Shown here piece after piece: positions 15,784-24,445 of a stretch of 38,899 bases of DNA. The stretch spans positions 1 through 38,899 of the forward strand of contig JBELML010000047.1 of the NCBI GenBank assembly GCA_042095835.1. The letters run 5' to 3'. The position numbers were made by a program, and so were the translations under genes. Below the pieces are notes generated by a model, which saw only the letters and a list, made by a program, of their open reading frames with translations, was not told the DNA's origin and did no database searches. Source of the DNA: DATFKA01 sp042095835. Its GTDB lineage: Bacteria; Bacteroidota; Bacteroidia; Chitinophagales; Saprospiraceae. Position 1 is the first letter of the stretch, and each line of letters begins with the position of its first letter.

Positions 15784-18528
15784 TCAGGTATGATTTTGCT
15801 TGCCAAGTGGTAGTGTAAAATAAAAAGTACTTCCTACTGACGTTTTCTGGGAAAAATCAGCAGGGCTTTCCACCCAAATCCGTCCTCCGTGAAACTCCAC
15901 GATCTCCTTACAAATAGGCAGCCCCAAGCCCGTTCCTTTGGGTTTTCCTGCTTGCTGATCTTCAATCTGCTGAAAGCGTTGAAAGATTTTGTCTTGGTAT
16001 TCGGCGGGGATGCCCGCTCCGGTATCGCGTACGGCAAACTGTAATTGGGATTCCGCATTTTGTTGGACCAGCAAACTCACCGTACCCGATTCGGTGAACT
16101 TAACCGCATTAGAGATCAAATTGAGGAGGACTTGCAGCAGACGGTCGAAGTCGCCTTGGAAAGTGGGTAGCCTGGGCGATACTTCGGAGACAAGGGATAG
16201 TTCCGTTCGCTCCGTAAATAAGCCTTGGCTGGTTTCTTCCGCTCTTGCAATTAGCTCGCTAGGCGAGATGTCCTGGATATTCCACTCCACCTTTCCAGAC
16301 TCTATTTTGGCCAGGTCGAGTAGGTCATTGATGAGCTCTGCTAGGCGCTGGCCTTCTTGTACGATGATGGCTTCGTTTTGGGAGACGCGCTGCATCACCT
16401 TTGCGGCTTTTTTATCCGTATCTGGGATCAGTGGGAAGAGTTTTTCTTCTAATCGTCGTTTGTTGAGCTGGGCAAAGCCGATGATGGAAGTCAGCGGCGT
16501 GCGCAGCTCGTGGGAGACGGTAGAGAGGAAGTTGGATTTGGTTTCGCTGGCTTCTTGAGCCGCCGCCGCTTGCACTTTGGCGATCTCTTCCGCTGTAATG
16601 GCTGCAGCTCTTTCTTTTCGTTGGAGTCGAGAGCGATAGCCCATACCGAGGGCGAATAGAAGCGGAATTGCCAAAGTAGTAATTTCCATTCCACTGGTGA
16701 GGGCCGCCAATTCAAGCTCTTGTATAGAACCTGCCAATTCATAGATAAATAGGAAAACTAAAAAAATGAGAAAGCCCGAAAAGGCCAGTAAATAAAAAAT
16801 GGCGGGACGATGTCCTTTTCGCAGCGCAATAATTCCAAGTATAAGGCAGGTTATTCCAAAGAGAAAGAGTAAGGGGCCTAAGAGTGTATTCAGCCAACTG
16901 AGGAAGACAGCTCCAAAAGTAAGTTGAATTTGTAAAACAGAAAAAACAACAAGCAGCAGCAAAATACCCAACAAAACATATCGAAGGCGAATTTGTAGTT
17001 TTTTCAGGTTTAGATACTCTACCGTAAATAAGTAAATACCTACAAAAACCATTAGGAAAAATACACCAGAGCGTGTAAGTCCCCAGTCTGCGTTCCCGGT
17101 ATCCATTGCCATTAAGCCCTGGACCCAAAATGTTCCTAAAAAACCTAAAACCAACAAGAAAAAATAGAGGTATAAACGACTGCGCTCAATTAAGAAAAAA
17201 AGCAAAAAGTAAGCTGCAATTAAGCCCAAGCCTCCCAGTACAATTCCCTTCCGAAAAATGATCCAGGGCAGATTCAATTCCTCATAAGCTTGACCGATGT
17301 GTCCCACATAAACAGGGACAAATTGTCTACCTTCCCTTGATTGAAAATAGCGATTTTTCTGTTCAAAGCGAAAGAGGACCTCTAAGGTGTCGTTAGGAGG
17401 CAGCTTGATCTCTACAAAATTTATTTGATGAGGGATAGGCTTTTGAAAGAACGGACGGCTACTGCCAGTCTTGAGGTGTATTAGGCTACCATCCGTCCCC
17501 TGATAGTACACATCAATCTTAGCAAATGCGCCCACTTGAGATGCTCCAAGCTGGAATAATTGTTCGCCCCAAAAGGAATCACTTCCAAGCAGCAACATTC
17601 TCCCCCAATAGACACTTTCCGACGAGAAGGTGTGTGCTCCATTGACAATGTTTGGCGCACGGCGCAGCTGCGCTTTAGCCTGCTCTAAATTTAAATCACC
17701 GAGAGGGTCAGATAGTAGCGTCAGGTATTGCGAACATTCTTTATATCGAAAACCCAGTGTGCTGGGGGATGGAAATTGCCCGTCTGAGCTATAATAAGGC
17801 GAATCCTCAATGCCTTTTCCTGCTAGATAATACAACTGAAGTTGATTCGCCTGAAAGCAAGCAGAGGCTCCCTCAATGCGCACATACAGCTCGATGGTTT
17901 CTCTAGCCGAAAGATCGACTTCAAAATAGGAATTGAAGCCAGTTGATAATTTTTCATTGGGAGAAAGGCTATAGCCCAATCTTTGATGAATGATGGAATC
18001 GCCTCGCTCGTAATAAATATCCGAACGCTCCCAAGATCTCCATCTGCTACCTATCTGAAATAAATAAGTTGCTGATGTATCTTGAGGACCGTGCAGCTTG
18101 ATTTTCATCCAGTGTACCGTATCTGGCCTCAGATCAGGATAGCTAGCGTTGAATGCGAACTCCATACCTTTCACCTTTTCGTAGGACCAAGCCGGATCCA
18201 CTTCTTCGAGGACTTGCAGTTGGTAATACAATTCGATCTCTTTCTTCTCGTAACGACCTTCCTCTAGAAGTTGCTTGACCTCAGCGGGATGGAACCCATA
18301 ATCGACCCCAAAGGCAAAGGTCTTTTGCTTCACCACCTCTATCTCCTCGGAAGATAAGCGGTGCGGATTACCATCCCAGATCTTGTAGAGCGTCTGCCCA
18401 TAAAGAAAGCTATCTTGTTGCGAAAGGTATTCCTGAGCGAGTTGGTAGATCGAATCAAGGGGAGCATTTTGTCCCTTCCCCCACAAGGAGAGGCTTAACA
18501 AGAGTAGCAGGAGAAGGTACTTTTTCAT
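15784..18528 (-). CDS. 7TMR-DISM sensor histidine kinase (non-hybrid paralogue)
   Basis: The 914-residue protein has a signal peptide (MKKYLLLLLLLSLSLWGKGQ), two extracytoplasmic DISMED2-like segments, seven hydrophobic helices, and a HisKA-HATPase core. His673 is in VSHELRTPLTS, the N box is NLISNAVKF, and the G boxes are DTGAGI and GTGLGLP. All catalytic motifs are intact and there is no receiver. It is clearly a paralogue of the 12099-15626 kinase, which has the same order of domains plus receivers. I start it at 18528, where a typical signal peptide begins; an upstream TTG in frame would add 26 residues, but the same DNA upstream of the paralogue is interrupted by stops, so it is read as regulatory DNA. 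With no receiver of its own it must pass phosphate to another protein, such as the adjacent REC-AraC protein. Confidence 0.9.
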   Translation of the reverse strand: MKKYLLLLLLLSLSLWGKGQNAPLDSIYQLAQEYLSQQDSFLYGQTLYKIWDGNPHRLSSEEIEVVKQKTFAFGVDYGFHPAEVKQLLEEGRYEKKEIELYYQLQVLEEVDPAWSYEKVKGMEFAFNASYPDLRPDTVHWMKIKLHGPQDTSATYLFQIGSRWRSWERSDIYYERGDSIIHQRLGYSLSPNEKLSTGFNSYFEVDLSARETIELYVRIEGASACFQANQLQLYYLAGKGIEDSPYYSSDGQFPSPSTLGFRYKECSQYLTLLSDPLGDLNLEQAKAQLRRAPNIVNGAHTFSSESVYWGRMLLLGSDSFWGEQLFQLGASQVGAFAKIDVYYQGTDGSLIHLKTGSSRPFFQKPIPHQINFVEIKLPPNDTLEVLFRFEQKNRYFQSREGRQFVPVYVGHIGQAYEELNLPWIIFRKGIVLGGLGLIAAYFLLFFLIERSRLYLYFFLLVLGFLGTFWVQGLMAMDTGNADWGLTRSGVFFLMVFVGIYLFTVEYLNLKKLQIRLRYVLLGILLLLVVFSVLQIQLTFGAVFLSWLNTLLGPLLFLFGITCLILGIIALRKGHRPAIFYLLAFSGFLIFLVFLFIYELAGSIQELELAALTSGMEITTLAIPLLFALGMGYRSRLQRKERAAAITAEEIAKVQAAAAQEASETKSNFLSTVSHELRTPLTSIIGFAQLNKRRLEEKLFPLIPDTDKKAAKVMQRVSQNEAIIVQEGQRLAELINDLLDLAKIESGKVEWNIQDISPSELIARAEETSQGLFTERTELSLVSEVSPRLPTFQGDFDRLLQVLLNLISNAVKFTESGTVSLLVQQNAESQLQFAVRDTGAGIPAEYQDKIFQRFQQIEDQQAGKPKGTGLGLPICKEIVEFHGGRIWVESPADFSQKTSVGSTFYFTLPLGKQNHT

Positions 18529-18541
18529 GGTATAGGTTTTT

Positions 18542-18640
18542 AAAATGGGTTTTAGTTGTTTTGATAGGTCAAACTTCGGGAAATATTTCTCCATCGACTT
18601 GTACAAATCGTGAAAACAAGGGTAGAAATCATGAAAACCA
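18542..18640 (-). promoter_or_regulatory. control region of the second kinase gene, paralogous to 15657-15755
   Basis: AATCGTGAAAA at 18606-18616 and AATCATGAAAA at 18627-18637 repeat with a 21-bp period, identical to the period upstream of the paralogous kinase. The flank toward the gene (18542-18604) matches 15657-15720 with one single-base gap. The element lies in the 125-nt gap between the REC-AraC gene and this kinase, about 15-110 nt before the start codon. Homology over about 99 nt in non-coding DNA indicates selection on a regulatory site or a recent duplication. Confidence 0.65.
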
Positions 18641-18653
18641 TAGCAAATTCAGA

Positions 18654-20279
18654 CTATTTCAGTTGTTCCCGATAAGCACTAGGCGTCATACCGGTATCTT
18701 TTTTGAAGACGCGGGAAAAGTAGCCCGCAGAATTAAAACCAGAGCTGAGGGCTACACTGATGATGGATTCATCGCTCTCGCGTAGCAGTTGCTTGGCATG
18801 ACGTAGGCGCAGCGATTGGATGTACTGTAGTGGACTTAATCCAGTCAAAGCTTTGACCTTGCGGTAGAGGTTGGAGGGGTCCATAAACAGGAGCTGGCTG
18901 AGCTGCTCTACCGAAAAATCTTGCTGCTCTAGCTGCTCTTCTATTAGTTGTCGTACTTTTTTTAAAAAAGCATCTTCCAACTGATCAGGAAGGTCACTAG
19001 ACGGACGACTTAGCCCCTCCTCTGATAAGCCCGATACTGATAAATAATAAGATTGCAGCCGGCGACGCTGCTCTAGCAGGGAGTCAACGATAGCCTCCAG
19101 CTCCTCGGGCTGAAAAGGCTTCTCGAGATAGACATCGGCACCCTGCCGCAGTCCGGTCAAGCGAGAATGCTTACCCGTTTTGGCACTCATCATAATAATG
19201 GGAATATGGCTGGTTGACTCATGGTTTTTGAGCGTATAGCACAACTCATAACCATCTTTTTGCGGCATCATTACGTCTGTAATCATAATATCCGGCACGT
19301 GGCGTAGCGCCAAATCGATACCTTGCTGTCCGTTACGCGCAATCATCAGATTGTATTGTTCACCTAAGATTTGACTCAACAAGTTGACGAGATCTGGGTG
19401 ATCTTCAGCAATCAAAATTAAGGGGGCGTCTTCGTGTTCAAGAATCAGCTCTTCAGGGATGTTGGTCGCTTGGATGATCTCCGCTGCTGGAAGTTTGATC
19501 GGCTCAGCCTTAGGCGCTTTCCGAGTGACGACCAAGCGGAGTGTTTGGTGATAAGTGCCCTCCTTTACCAAGACCTTTCTTTTTAAATCGGCTTGCATAA
19601 AGGCCAGTAATTTGGTGATAAAGTTGCGCGCTACCTTACCTTCTTCTTCTATCATCGGAACAGCTTTGGAAGGCAAGCGGTTGATAAGTCTTAGCTTTAA
19701 TTTTTCTTGCTGCTGCTCTGCTATTTCAACAGCAACCTCCAATTTAATAAGTTTTCCTTGTGGATTTTGTCGATAGGCCTGATCGAGTAGATGGGATACG
19801 AGGTAGATCAGCCGTACGCGGTCAAAATCCATAATAAAATGCTCCAGCTCGGATAGAAAGTCCAGTTCTATCTGTAGATCCTCCTGAGGGAAATGCCAGG
19901 AATCCACCAATTGCTGTAAATGTGGTATGATGTCGCCCTGTTCTAATTGAAGCTTCAACTGTCCTGCTTCTAATAGAGAAAGGTCTTGTAAATAGCGGAT
20001 TTGGTGGATCAATCGACTTATATTGGCTTGGATGAGCTGTAGTTCGGATGGGATTTCGGTCGTCTTTGCAGCTAGCTGATCGCTAGCACCTGCAATGACT
20101 GTAATTGGTGTACGCAAATCGCGAGTTATCTGCCTAAAGAGACTCTCCCGAAATCGGGCCATCTCTTCTTGTTGTTCTTGCCGCAGCTTGTGACCTTGCT
20201 CTTTATGCTGCTTGCGCATATAAAGCAAAGCTCCAAGGAGCAAAATTACCAAAATATATAGGCCGATTAATTCGAGCAT
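18654..20279 (-). CDS. membrane-anchored pseudo-histidine kinase - REC - AraC DNA-binding regulator
   Basis: The 541-residue protein has one N-terminal membrane helix (about 4-21), a coiled stretch, a HisKA-like segment, a degenerate ATPase-like region (about 110-255), a receiver (about 286-402) and an AraC-type double HTH (about 455-540). In the H box the expected His is Arg53 (ITRDLRTPIT). The N-box Asn is missing (LLDQAYRQN) and no DxGxGI or GTGLGL box is present, so autophosphorylation is unlikely. The receiver is intact (Asp335, Lys387), as is the HTH with its C-terminal signature (SGFNSAGYFSRVFKKDTGMTPSAYR). It resembles the cytoplasmic half of hybrid two-component systems, but lacks the large periplasmic sensor. 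The two adjacent kinases are likely phosphodonors, and the repeats upstream of both are likely targets. Confidence 0.88.
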   Translation of the reverse strand: MLELIGLYILVILLLGALLYMRKQHKEQGHKLRQEQQEEMARFRESLFRQITRDLRTPITVIAGASDQLAAKTTEIPSELQLIQANISRLIHQIRYLQDLSLLEAGQLKLQLEQGDIIPHLQQLVDSWHFPQEDLQIELDFLSELEHFIMDFDRVRLIYLVSHLLDQAYRQNPQGKLIKLEVAVEIAEQQQEKLKLRLINRLPSKAVPMIEEEGKVARNFITKLLAFMQADLKRKVLVKEGTYHQTLRLVVTRKAPKAEPIKLPAAEIIQATNIPEELILEHEDAPLILIAEDHPDLVNLLSQILGEQYNLMIARNGQQGIDLALRHVPDIMITDVMMPQKDGYELCYTLKNHESTSHIPIIMMSAKTGKHSRLTGLRQGADVYLEKPFQPEELEAIVDSLLEQRRRLQSYYLSVSGLSEEGLSRPSSDLPDQLEDAFLKKVRQLIEEQLEQQDFSVEQLSQLLFMDPSNLYRKVKALTGLSPLQYIQSLRLRHAKQLLRESDESIISVALSSGFNSAGYFSRVFKKDTGMTPSAYREQLK

Positions 20280-20566
20280 GACTTACTAGTTTTCTACATT
20301 TCCAGGACGGATAGGTTTTTACCGTAGCCTCATATTGAGCTTTTTAATGATAAAAAGTACAACGCTTTTTTTACTTTTTAGTAGTTTATGGGCTCTTCTG
20401 TATAAAAACGGCTTTAGTGGGAGCTTTTTTTACTTATGAATTTTTCACACCTATCTTTTATTACACAGTATTTAGTGCAAGTGATTTGTTTTCTGTATCT
20501 TCTTTTTAGCTTCCTAAAACCCCTAATAGGGAGGTACACCTTTTATTAAAACCACTGCATCATCCT
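20280..20566. other. 287-nt divergent promoter region between the REC-AraC and propeller genes
   Basis: This gap separates a minus-strand regulator from a plus-strand secreted-protein gene, so it must hold both promoters. Near the propeller gene, TTTTTCAC (20441-20448) and TTAGTGCAAG (20472-20481) occur in the same order and with the same 41-nt overall span as in the minus strand upstream of the hybrid kinase. CCTAAAACCC (20513-20522) follows, but at a distance about 11 nt shorter. The match is partial and may be a degenerate copy of the kinase control element. Confidence 0.35.
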
Positions 20567-23500
20567 ATGAAATCTATACTCACTTTTATCTGTATCCTAT
20601 CTTTTACTTCTCTGCTTTTTGGCCAAAACTTGTCTACTGTTTTGGATTATAAAAAGGACTTTCGTGTGATCCTTAATGAAGCAGAGGCTTATTTTGAAAA
20701 AAAACATCCTGGCATTGAGCTACGCTCCTTAGCGAGCGGAGCCAACCGTGATAGTGAGTATGTGAAATTTATGCGCTGGAAAAGCTATTGGGAAAATAAC
20801 CTCAATGCTGATGGAAGTATCGGTGATCCCTCCTTATTCTGGCGACAGCAGAATCTTAAGACTAGAAATGCCAACCCTTTTAGTGATGTCCAATGGACGA
20901 ATATTTCCTACCAGGAATTTTTGGGCGGACAAATCAATATGGGCCGAACCACCTCGCTTGCTTTTCATCCAAGCGACTCCAATATTTTCTACGTTGGTGC
21001 GGCTATTGGTGGTATCTGGAAAACCAGCGATGGAGGCGAAACCTATACTGCCTTGGGCGACGACTTACCTTTTATGGCGGTGAGTAGTATAATCATCAAT
21101 CCAAGCAATCCTGACCACCTGTTTATCGCCATTAGTGACCACCTTTGGTACGGACCTCCAGCCATTGGTGTCTACGAGTCTACGGATGCTGGGCTAAGCT
21201 GGGAAGCCACCAGCTTGCAATTTGATTTTCAGGAGAATATCAGAATTTTCTGGATGGAAGCTGATCCCAAAAATCCGCAAAAGATATTTGTCGCGACAGC
21301 AGATGGACTTTTCCTGACAACAGATGGTTTTCAAACGGTATCAAGAATTTTTAATGAGCCAACCTTTGATATTAGATTTCAACCAGGCAATAATAATATC
21401 CTCTACCTCGGAACGACCAATGGTTCCTTTTACCGTAGCCTGGATGGGGGCGCTAGCTTTGATTTTATTCGCGATTTTGGGAATCAAGCCGTCTTTTTAG
21501 CGACTACACCCTTAAATCCAGAAAAGGTATATGTGCGGCACGTCAAAACCCTCTTCAAATCTTTCGATAGCGGTTCTTCCTTTACAGCAACCAATACCTT
21601 CCTTGAAGAAAATGAAGTATTTGTGATTGCGCCCAATGACGAAAATATTATCCTATCTGGCAACTTTGAGACCAGCCGTTCAGATCAGGATGGGCTTGGT
21701 TTTTATAAAACTTCTCAATGGTATGGAACCGGTGATTTGCCACTCGTGCATGTTGATCAACGCAATATGTTTATAAACCCACTCCAAAATAATTTCGTTT
21801 ACTATTGTAATGATGGAGGTGTTTATCGGTACGACGTTGCTCAAAATAAGTTTACTGACCTGTCTAATGGATTAGCCATTACCCAGTATTATGATATCGC
21901 TGTATCACAAACCGAACCCAATGTAATTGGAGGAGGCTCCCAGGATAATGGAAGTATGTATAGAGATGCCAACAAAGAATGGTATTATTATGCGACTACC
22001 GGAGATGGAATGAACCAGGAAATAGATCCTACTAATGCTAATAAGCGGTATTGGGCCTACCAGCTTGGCGAATTGATCCGTTGGGAAAACGGATCCAATA
22101 CGCCTATTTCTCCTCCTGGAAAATCAGGAGAAGGGGCCTGGGAAACGCCCTATCGCCTGGATCCCAATAGCCCGCAGACGATTATTGCTGCTTACGATCG
22201 GGTTTACAAGTCAACTAACTCAGGCACAAACTGGACTACGATTAGCCCAGAACTAGCTAACGGAGAAAACCTCAACGAAATCGCCATCGCGCCATCAAAT
22301 TCGAATCGGATTTATGTCACCCACAATAATCGATTATTCGTAAAAGATACCGCCGATAATTCTTGGACAGAAAAACGACTTCCTGCCACTGGAAACATAT
22401 CAGATATTGAGGTGGATTTTGAAGATATGGATATCCTATATATCACCAATCCAGGATTCTCGAATGGTAATAAAGTTTTTAAGTCCGAAGATGCGGGTAG
22501 TACTTGGACCAATATCAGTGGTAGCCTGCCCAACGTGTCTACTGGCGCTATTGAAGGGTATAGTGAAAAAGCTGGAGCCTTATTCGTTGGTACAGATGCA
22601 GGCGTCTATTACATAGATAGTAGCCTAAGCGATTGGTTGGAGATTGGAGCCTTGCCACATACCCGAGTAGAAGATATTGAAATTCAGTACAGCGAGCATC
22701 TCCTGCGGGTAGGGACCCACGGCAGAGGCGTATTCGAAGCATCCATTCTTGATATTCTCAACAGTTTTTGTGATGCCAACAGTCCAGATTCTGATGGCGA
22801 TGACATCTGTGATTTGTTTGATACTTGCCCAGACTTCAATAATCAGCTCATCGGTACACCCTGCGATGATGGAGATCCTTTCTCTAGCGATGAGACTTAC
22901 TTCTCTACTTGTAAATGTGAAGGTGGTAGGGCCAATTTAAGTTATTGCTCGGCTGAAGGTAGCCCGGGGACGGGATCTGATTACATCACTAATATCAAAC
23001 TCCATACATTAAATTTTGCTTCCGAACAGACGAATTACAGTGATTTTCGTAGTGCATCCACCACACTAGAAGCCGGAGTAGAATACAGGTTAGAAATGAC
23101 TTTGAACTATGCTTTTCCTCCGGATGTGGCCTATGCCTGGATCGATTATGATCGGAATGCTAGGTTTGATGCCGACGAACAGATTTTTATGTCTGCTTTT
23201 TCCAATAATAAAAGTACAGGTATGGTCACTCTACCTGGATTTATCGAACCCGGTGCTACCACCATGCGCGTTCGGGTGGTTTATAACAATCCGGATACGC
23301 CTCCTCCTTGTGGCTCTTATTTTGGAGAAGTAGAAGATTACACGGTGGTATTAAAAAATGAAAATACTACGGTATCTACCCAAGAGGATTGTGTAGATCG
23401 GGATAAAAACGGTATTTGTGATGTTCAAGAAGAGGTACTAATCCAGCCTAATCCTAGTAGGAATAGCTTCAATGTGCAGTGGCAAAAAGGGAGAAATATC

Positions 23501-23671
23501 CATGAAATTTATTTACTAAGCCTTGATGGAAAAATGATGCAGTCCTTTAAAGATTTGGAATTGACCCATCAACTGGAAATCAATTGGGAAGCTTCTACTG
23601 CTCCAGGTTTGTATATTCTGTATTTGGTCACTCCAAGCGGACGAATGGCCAAAAAAGTTATACGTATATAA
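20567..23671 (+). CDS. T9SS-exported VPS10/BNR-type beta-propeller protein with GEVED domain
   Basis: The 1034-residue protein has a signal peptide (to about residue 20). A long region of BNR/sortilin-like repeats follows (about 110-720; repeated patterns such as GGIWKTSDGGETY and YKSTNSGTNWTTI). Next come calcium-binding, thrombospondin-3-like DSDGDDICDLFDTCPD, a GEVED domain (about 800-935, ending GEVEDYTVVL), another DxDxNGxCD loop and a C-terminal T9SS sorting domain (about 955-1034; IQPNPSRNSFNV... with a KKVIRI end). It is expected at the cell surface or outside the cell, probably in adhesion or polymer binding; BNR propellers of this kind are not reliably enzymatic. It is transcribed away from the signalling locus and may be one of its targets. 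Confidence 0.88.
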   Translation: MKSILTFICILSFTSLLFGQNLSTVLDYKKDFRVILNEAEAYFEKKHPGIELRSLASGANRDSEYVKFMRWKSYWENNLNADGSIGDPSLFWRQQNLKTRNANPFSDVQWTNISYQEFLGGQINMGRTTSLAFHPSDSNIFYVGAAIGGIWKTSDGGETYTALGDDLPFMAVSSIIINPSNPDHLFIAISDHLWYGPPAIGVYESTDAGLSWEATSLQFDFQENIRIFWMEADPKNPQKIFVATADGLFLTTDGFQTVSRIFNEPTFDIRFQPGNNNILYLGTTNGSFYRSLDGGASFDFIRDFGNQAVFLATTPLNPEKVYVRHVKTLFKSFDSGSSFTATNTFLEENEVFVIAPNDENIILSGNFETSRSDQDGLGFYKTSQWYGTGDLPLVHVDQRNMFINPLQNNFVYYCNDGGVYRYDVAQNKFTDLSNGLAITQYYDIAVSQTEPNVIGGGSQDNGSMYRDANKEWYYYATTGDGMNQEIDPTNANKRYWAYQLGELIRWENGSNTPISPPGKSGEGAWETPYRLDPNSPQTIIAAYDRVYKSTNSGTNWTTISPELANGENLNEIAIAPSNSNRIYVTHNNRLFVKDTADNSWTEKRLPATGNISDIEVDFEDMDILYITNPGFSNGNKVFKSEDAGSTWTNISGSLPNVSTGAIEGYSEKAGALFVGTDAGVYYIDSSLSDWLEIGALPHTRVEDIEIQYSEHLLRVGTHGRGVFEASILDILNSFCDANSPDSDGDDICDLFDTCPDFNNQLIGTPCDDGDPFSSDETYFSTCKCEGGRANLSYCSAEGSPGTGSDYITNIKLHTLNFASEQTNYSDFRSASTTLEAGVEYRLEMTLNYAFPPDVAYAWIDYDRNARFDADEQIFMSAFSNNKSTGMVTLPGFIEPGATTMRVRVVYNNPDTPPPCGSYFGEVEDYTVVLKNENTTVSTQEDCVDRDKNGICDVQEEVLIQPNPSRNSFNVQWQKGRNIHEIYLLSLDGKMMQSFKDLELTHQLEINWEASTAPGLYILYLVTPSGRMAKKVIRI

Positions 23672-23724
23672 TGAAGTTGTGCGGCAATCGAATGTTTCTA
23701 TGGAAAGTTGCAATAAAACAAATT

Positions 23725-23757
23725 AATACGTATTTTTATATTTAATTAAACACGTGT
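23725..23757. promoter_or_regulatory. palindrome cluster upstream of the antitoxin gene
   Basis: Three short perfect palindromes sit in the 92-nt leader of the toxin-antitoxin pair: AATACGTATT (23725-23734), TTTAATTAAA (23741-23750) and ACACGTGT (23750-23757). Ribbon-helix-helix antitoxins usually repress their own operon through such sites, so these are reasonable operator candidates. AT-richness makes chance occurrence of the first two plausible. Confidence 0.35.
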
Positions 23758-23763
23758 GTTGTA

Positions 23764-24018
23764 ATGAGTACTAAATTAACATTGACAGTAGACAAAAATA
23801 TAATTGAGGAGGCAAAAAAATATGCTAAATCGAAAGGAAAGAGTCTATCAAATCTAATTGAAGAATACCTAAAATCTTTAATTGAGGTTAAAAAGGAAGA
23901 ACCTATATTTGAAATAAGCCCTTTAGTAGCTTCCTTATGGGGATCTGTATCTATTCAAGAAGAATCGATAGACTATAAAGAACTTTTGTCAGAAGAATTA
24001 AGTAAAAAATACCTTTGA
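23764..24018 (+). CDS. antitoxin of a PIN-type toxin-antitoxin pair (DUF6364-like, RHH)
   Basis: The 84-residue protein begins with KLTLTVDKNIIEEAKKYAKSKG and SLSNLIEEYLKSL, a ribbon-helix-helix pattern of the DUF6364 type found beside PIN toxins in Bacteroidota. The acidic C-terminal half (residues about 45-84) would wrap the toxin. Its TGA stop shares one nucleotide with the ATG of the toxin gene, a classic coupled arrangement. It is expected to neutralise the toxin and bind the palindromes upstream. Confidence 0.8.
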   Translation: MSTKLTLTVDKNIIEEAKKYAKSKGKSLSNLIEEYLKSLIEVKKEEPIFEISPLVASLWGSVSIQEESIDYKELLSEELSKKYL

Positions 24019-24440
24019 TGATAAAAGTGTTTTTAGATACAGATGTACTGATGGATTTTTTAACCAAAAGGAGCCCATTCGAGTTAGATTCTATGAAAAT
24101 TATGGAGTATGGGAATCGCCAAGAAATAGAAATTAATATATCATCTTTGTGTTTAAGCAATATCAATTATTTACTAAGCAGATTAGAGAATAAAGAAAAG
24201 GCTAGAGAGAAAGTAAAGCTCCTACTCGGATTGGTTAACGTATTATCAGTAGATAGGAAAATTGTTGAAAAGGCTGCTTATTCGGAATTCAAAGATTTTG
24301 AAGATGGAATACAGAATTACTGCGCTGAGTCAAATGGGATAAGAGTGTTAATAACAAGGAATACTAAAGATTATCAAAAAAGTAATATTGCAATCCAGAC
24401 TTCCAAGGAATTTGTGTCTAACTTCGAAAAAAATAGATAG
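24018..24440 (+). CDS. PIN-domain ribonuclease toxin (VapC-like)
   Basis: The 140-residue protein is a single PIN domain. Acidic metal-binding residues are at the N-terminus (VFLDTDVLMDFL, Asp7 and Asp9) and in the central FKDFEDGIQNYCAE motif, followed by ITRNTKDY, the usual final acidic region of this subfamily. The second canonical acidic position falls in SSLCLSNINYLL, where Asn is common in this branch. I start at ATG 24018, overlapping the antitoxin stop by one base, rather than at the in-frame TTG three bases upstream. The product likely cleaves RNA when the antitoxin is degraded. The operon is more AT-rich than its neighbours and is followed by an attC-like hairpin, consistent with lateral acquisition. 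Confidence 0.82.
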   Translation: MIKVFLDTDVLMDFLTKRSPFELDSMKIMEYGNRQEIEINISSLCLSNINYLLSRLENKEKAREKVKLLLGLVNVLSVDRKIVEKAAYSEFKDFEDGIQNYCAESNGIRVLITRNTKDYQKSNIAIQTSKEFVSNFEKNR

Positions 24441-24445
24441 CCTGC

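Noticed and set aside
15989..16558. 189-codon plus-strand frame opposite the kinase HisKA/HATPase region
   Set aside because: It is the antisense of conserved H, N and G boxes and rich in Ser/Arg as expected for a shadow frame.
18529..18606. N-terminal extension of the second kinase from an in-frame TTG
   Set aside because: The signal peptide begins at 18528, and the homologous DNA upstream of the paralogous kinase is interrupted by stops, so the shared sequence is regulatory.
24015..24017. TTG start for the PIN toxin giving an extra Met-like residue
   Set aside because: The ATG three bases later gives the usual one-base stop/start overlap with the antitoxin.
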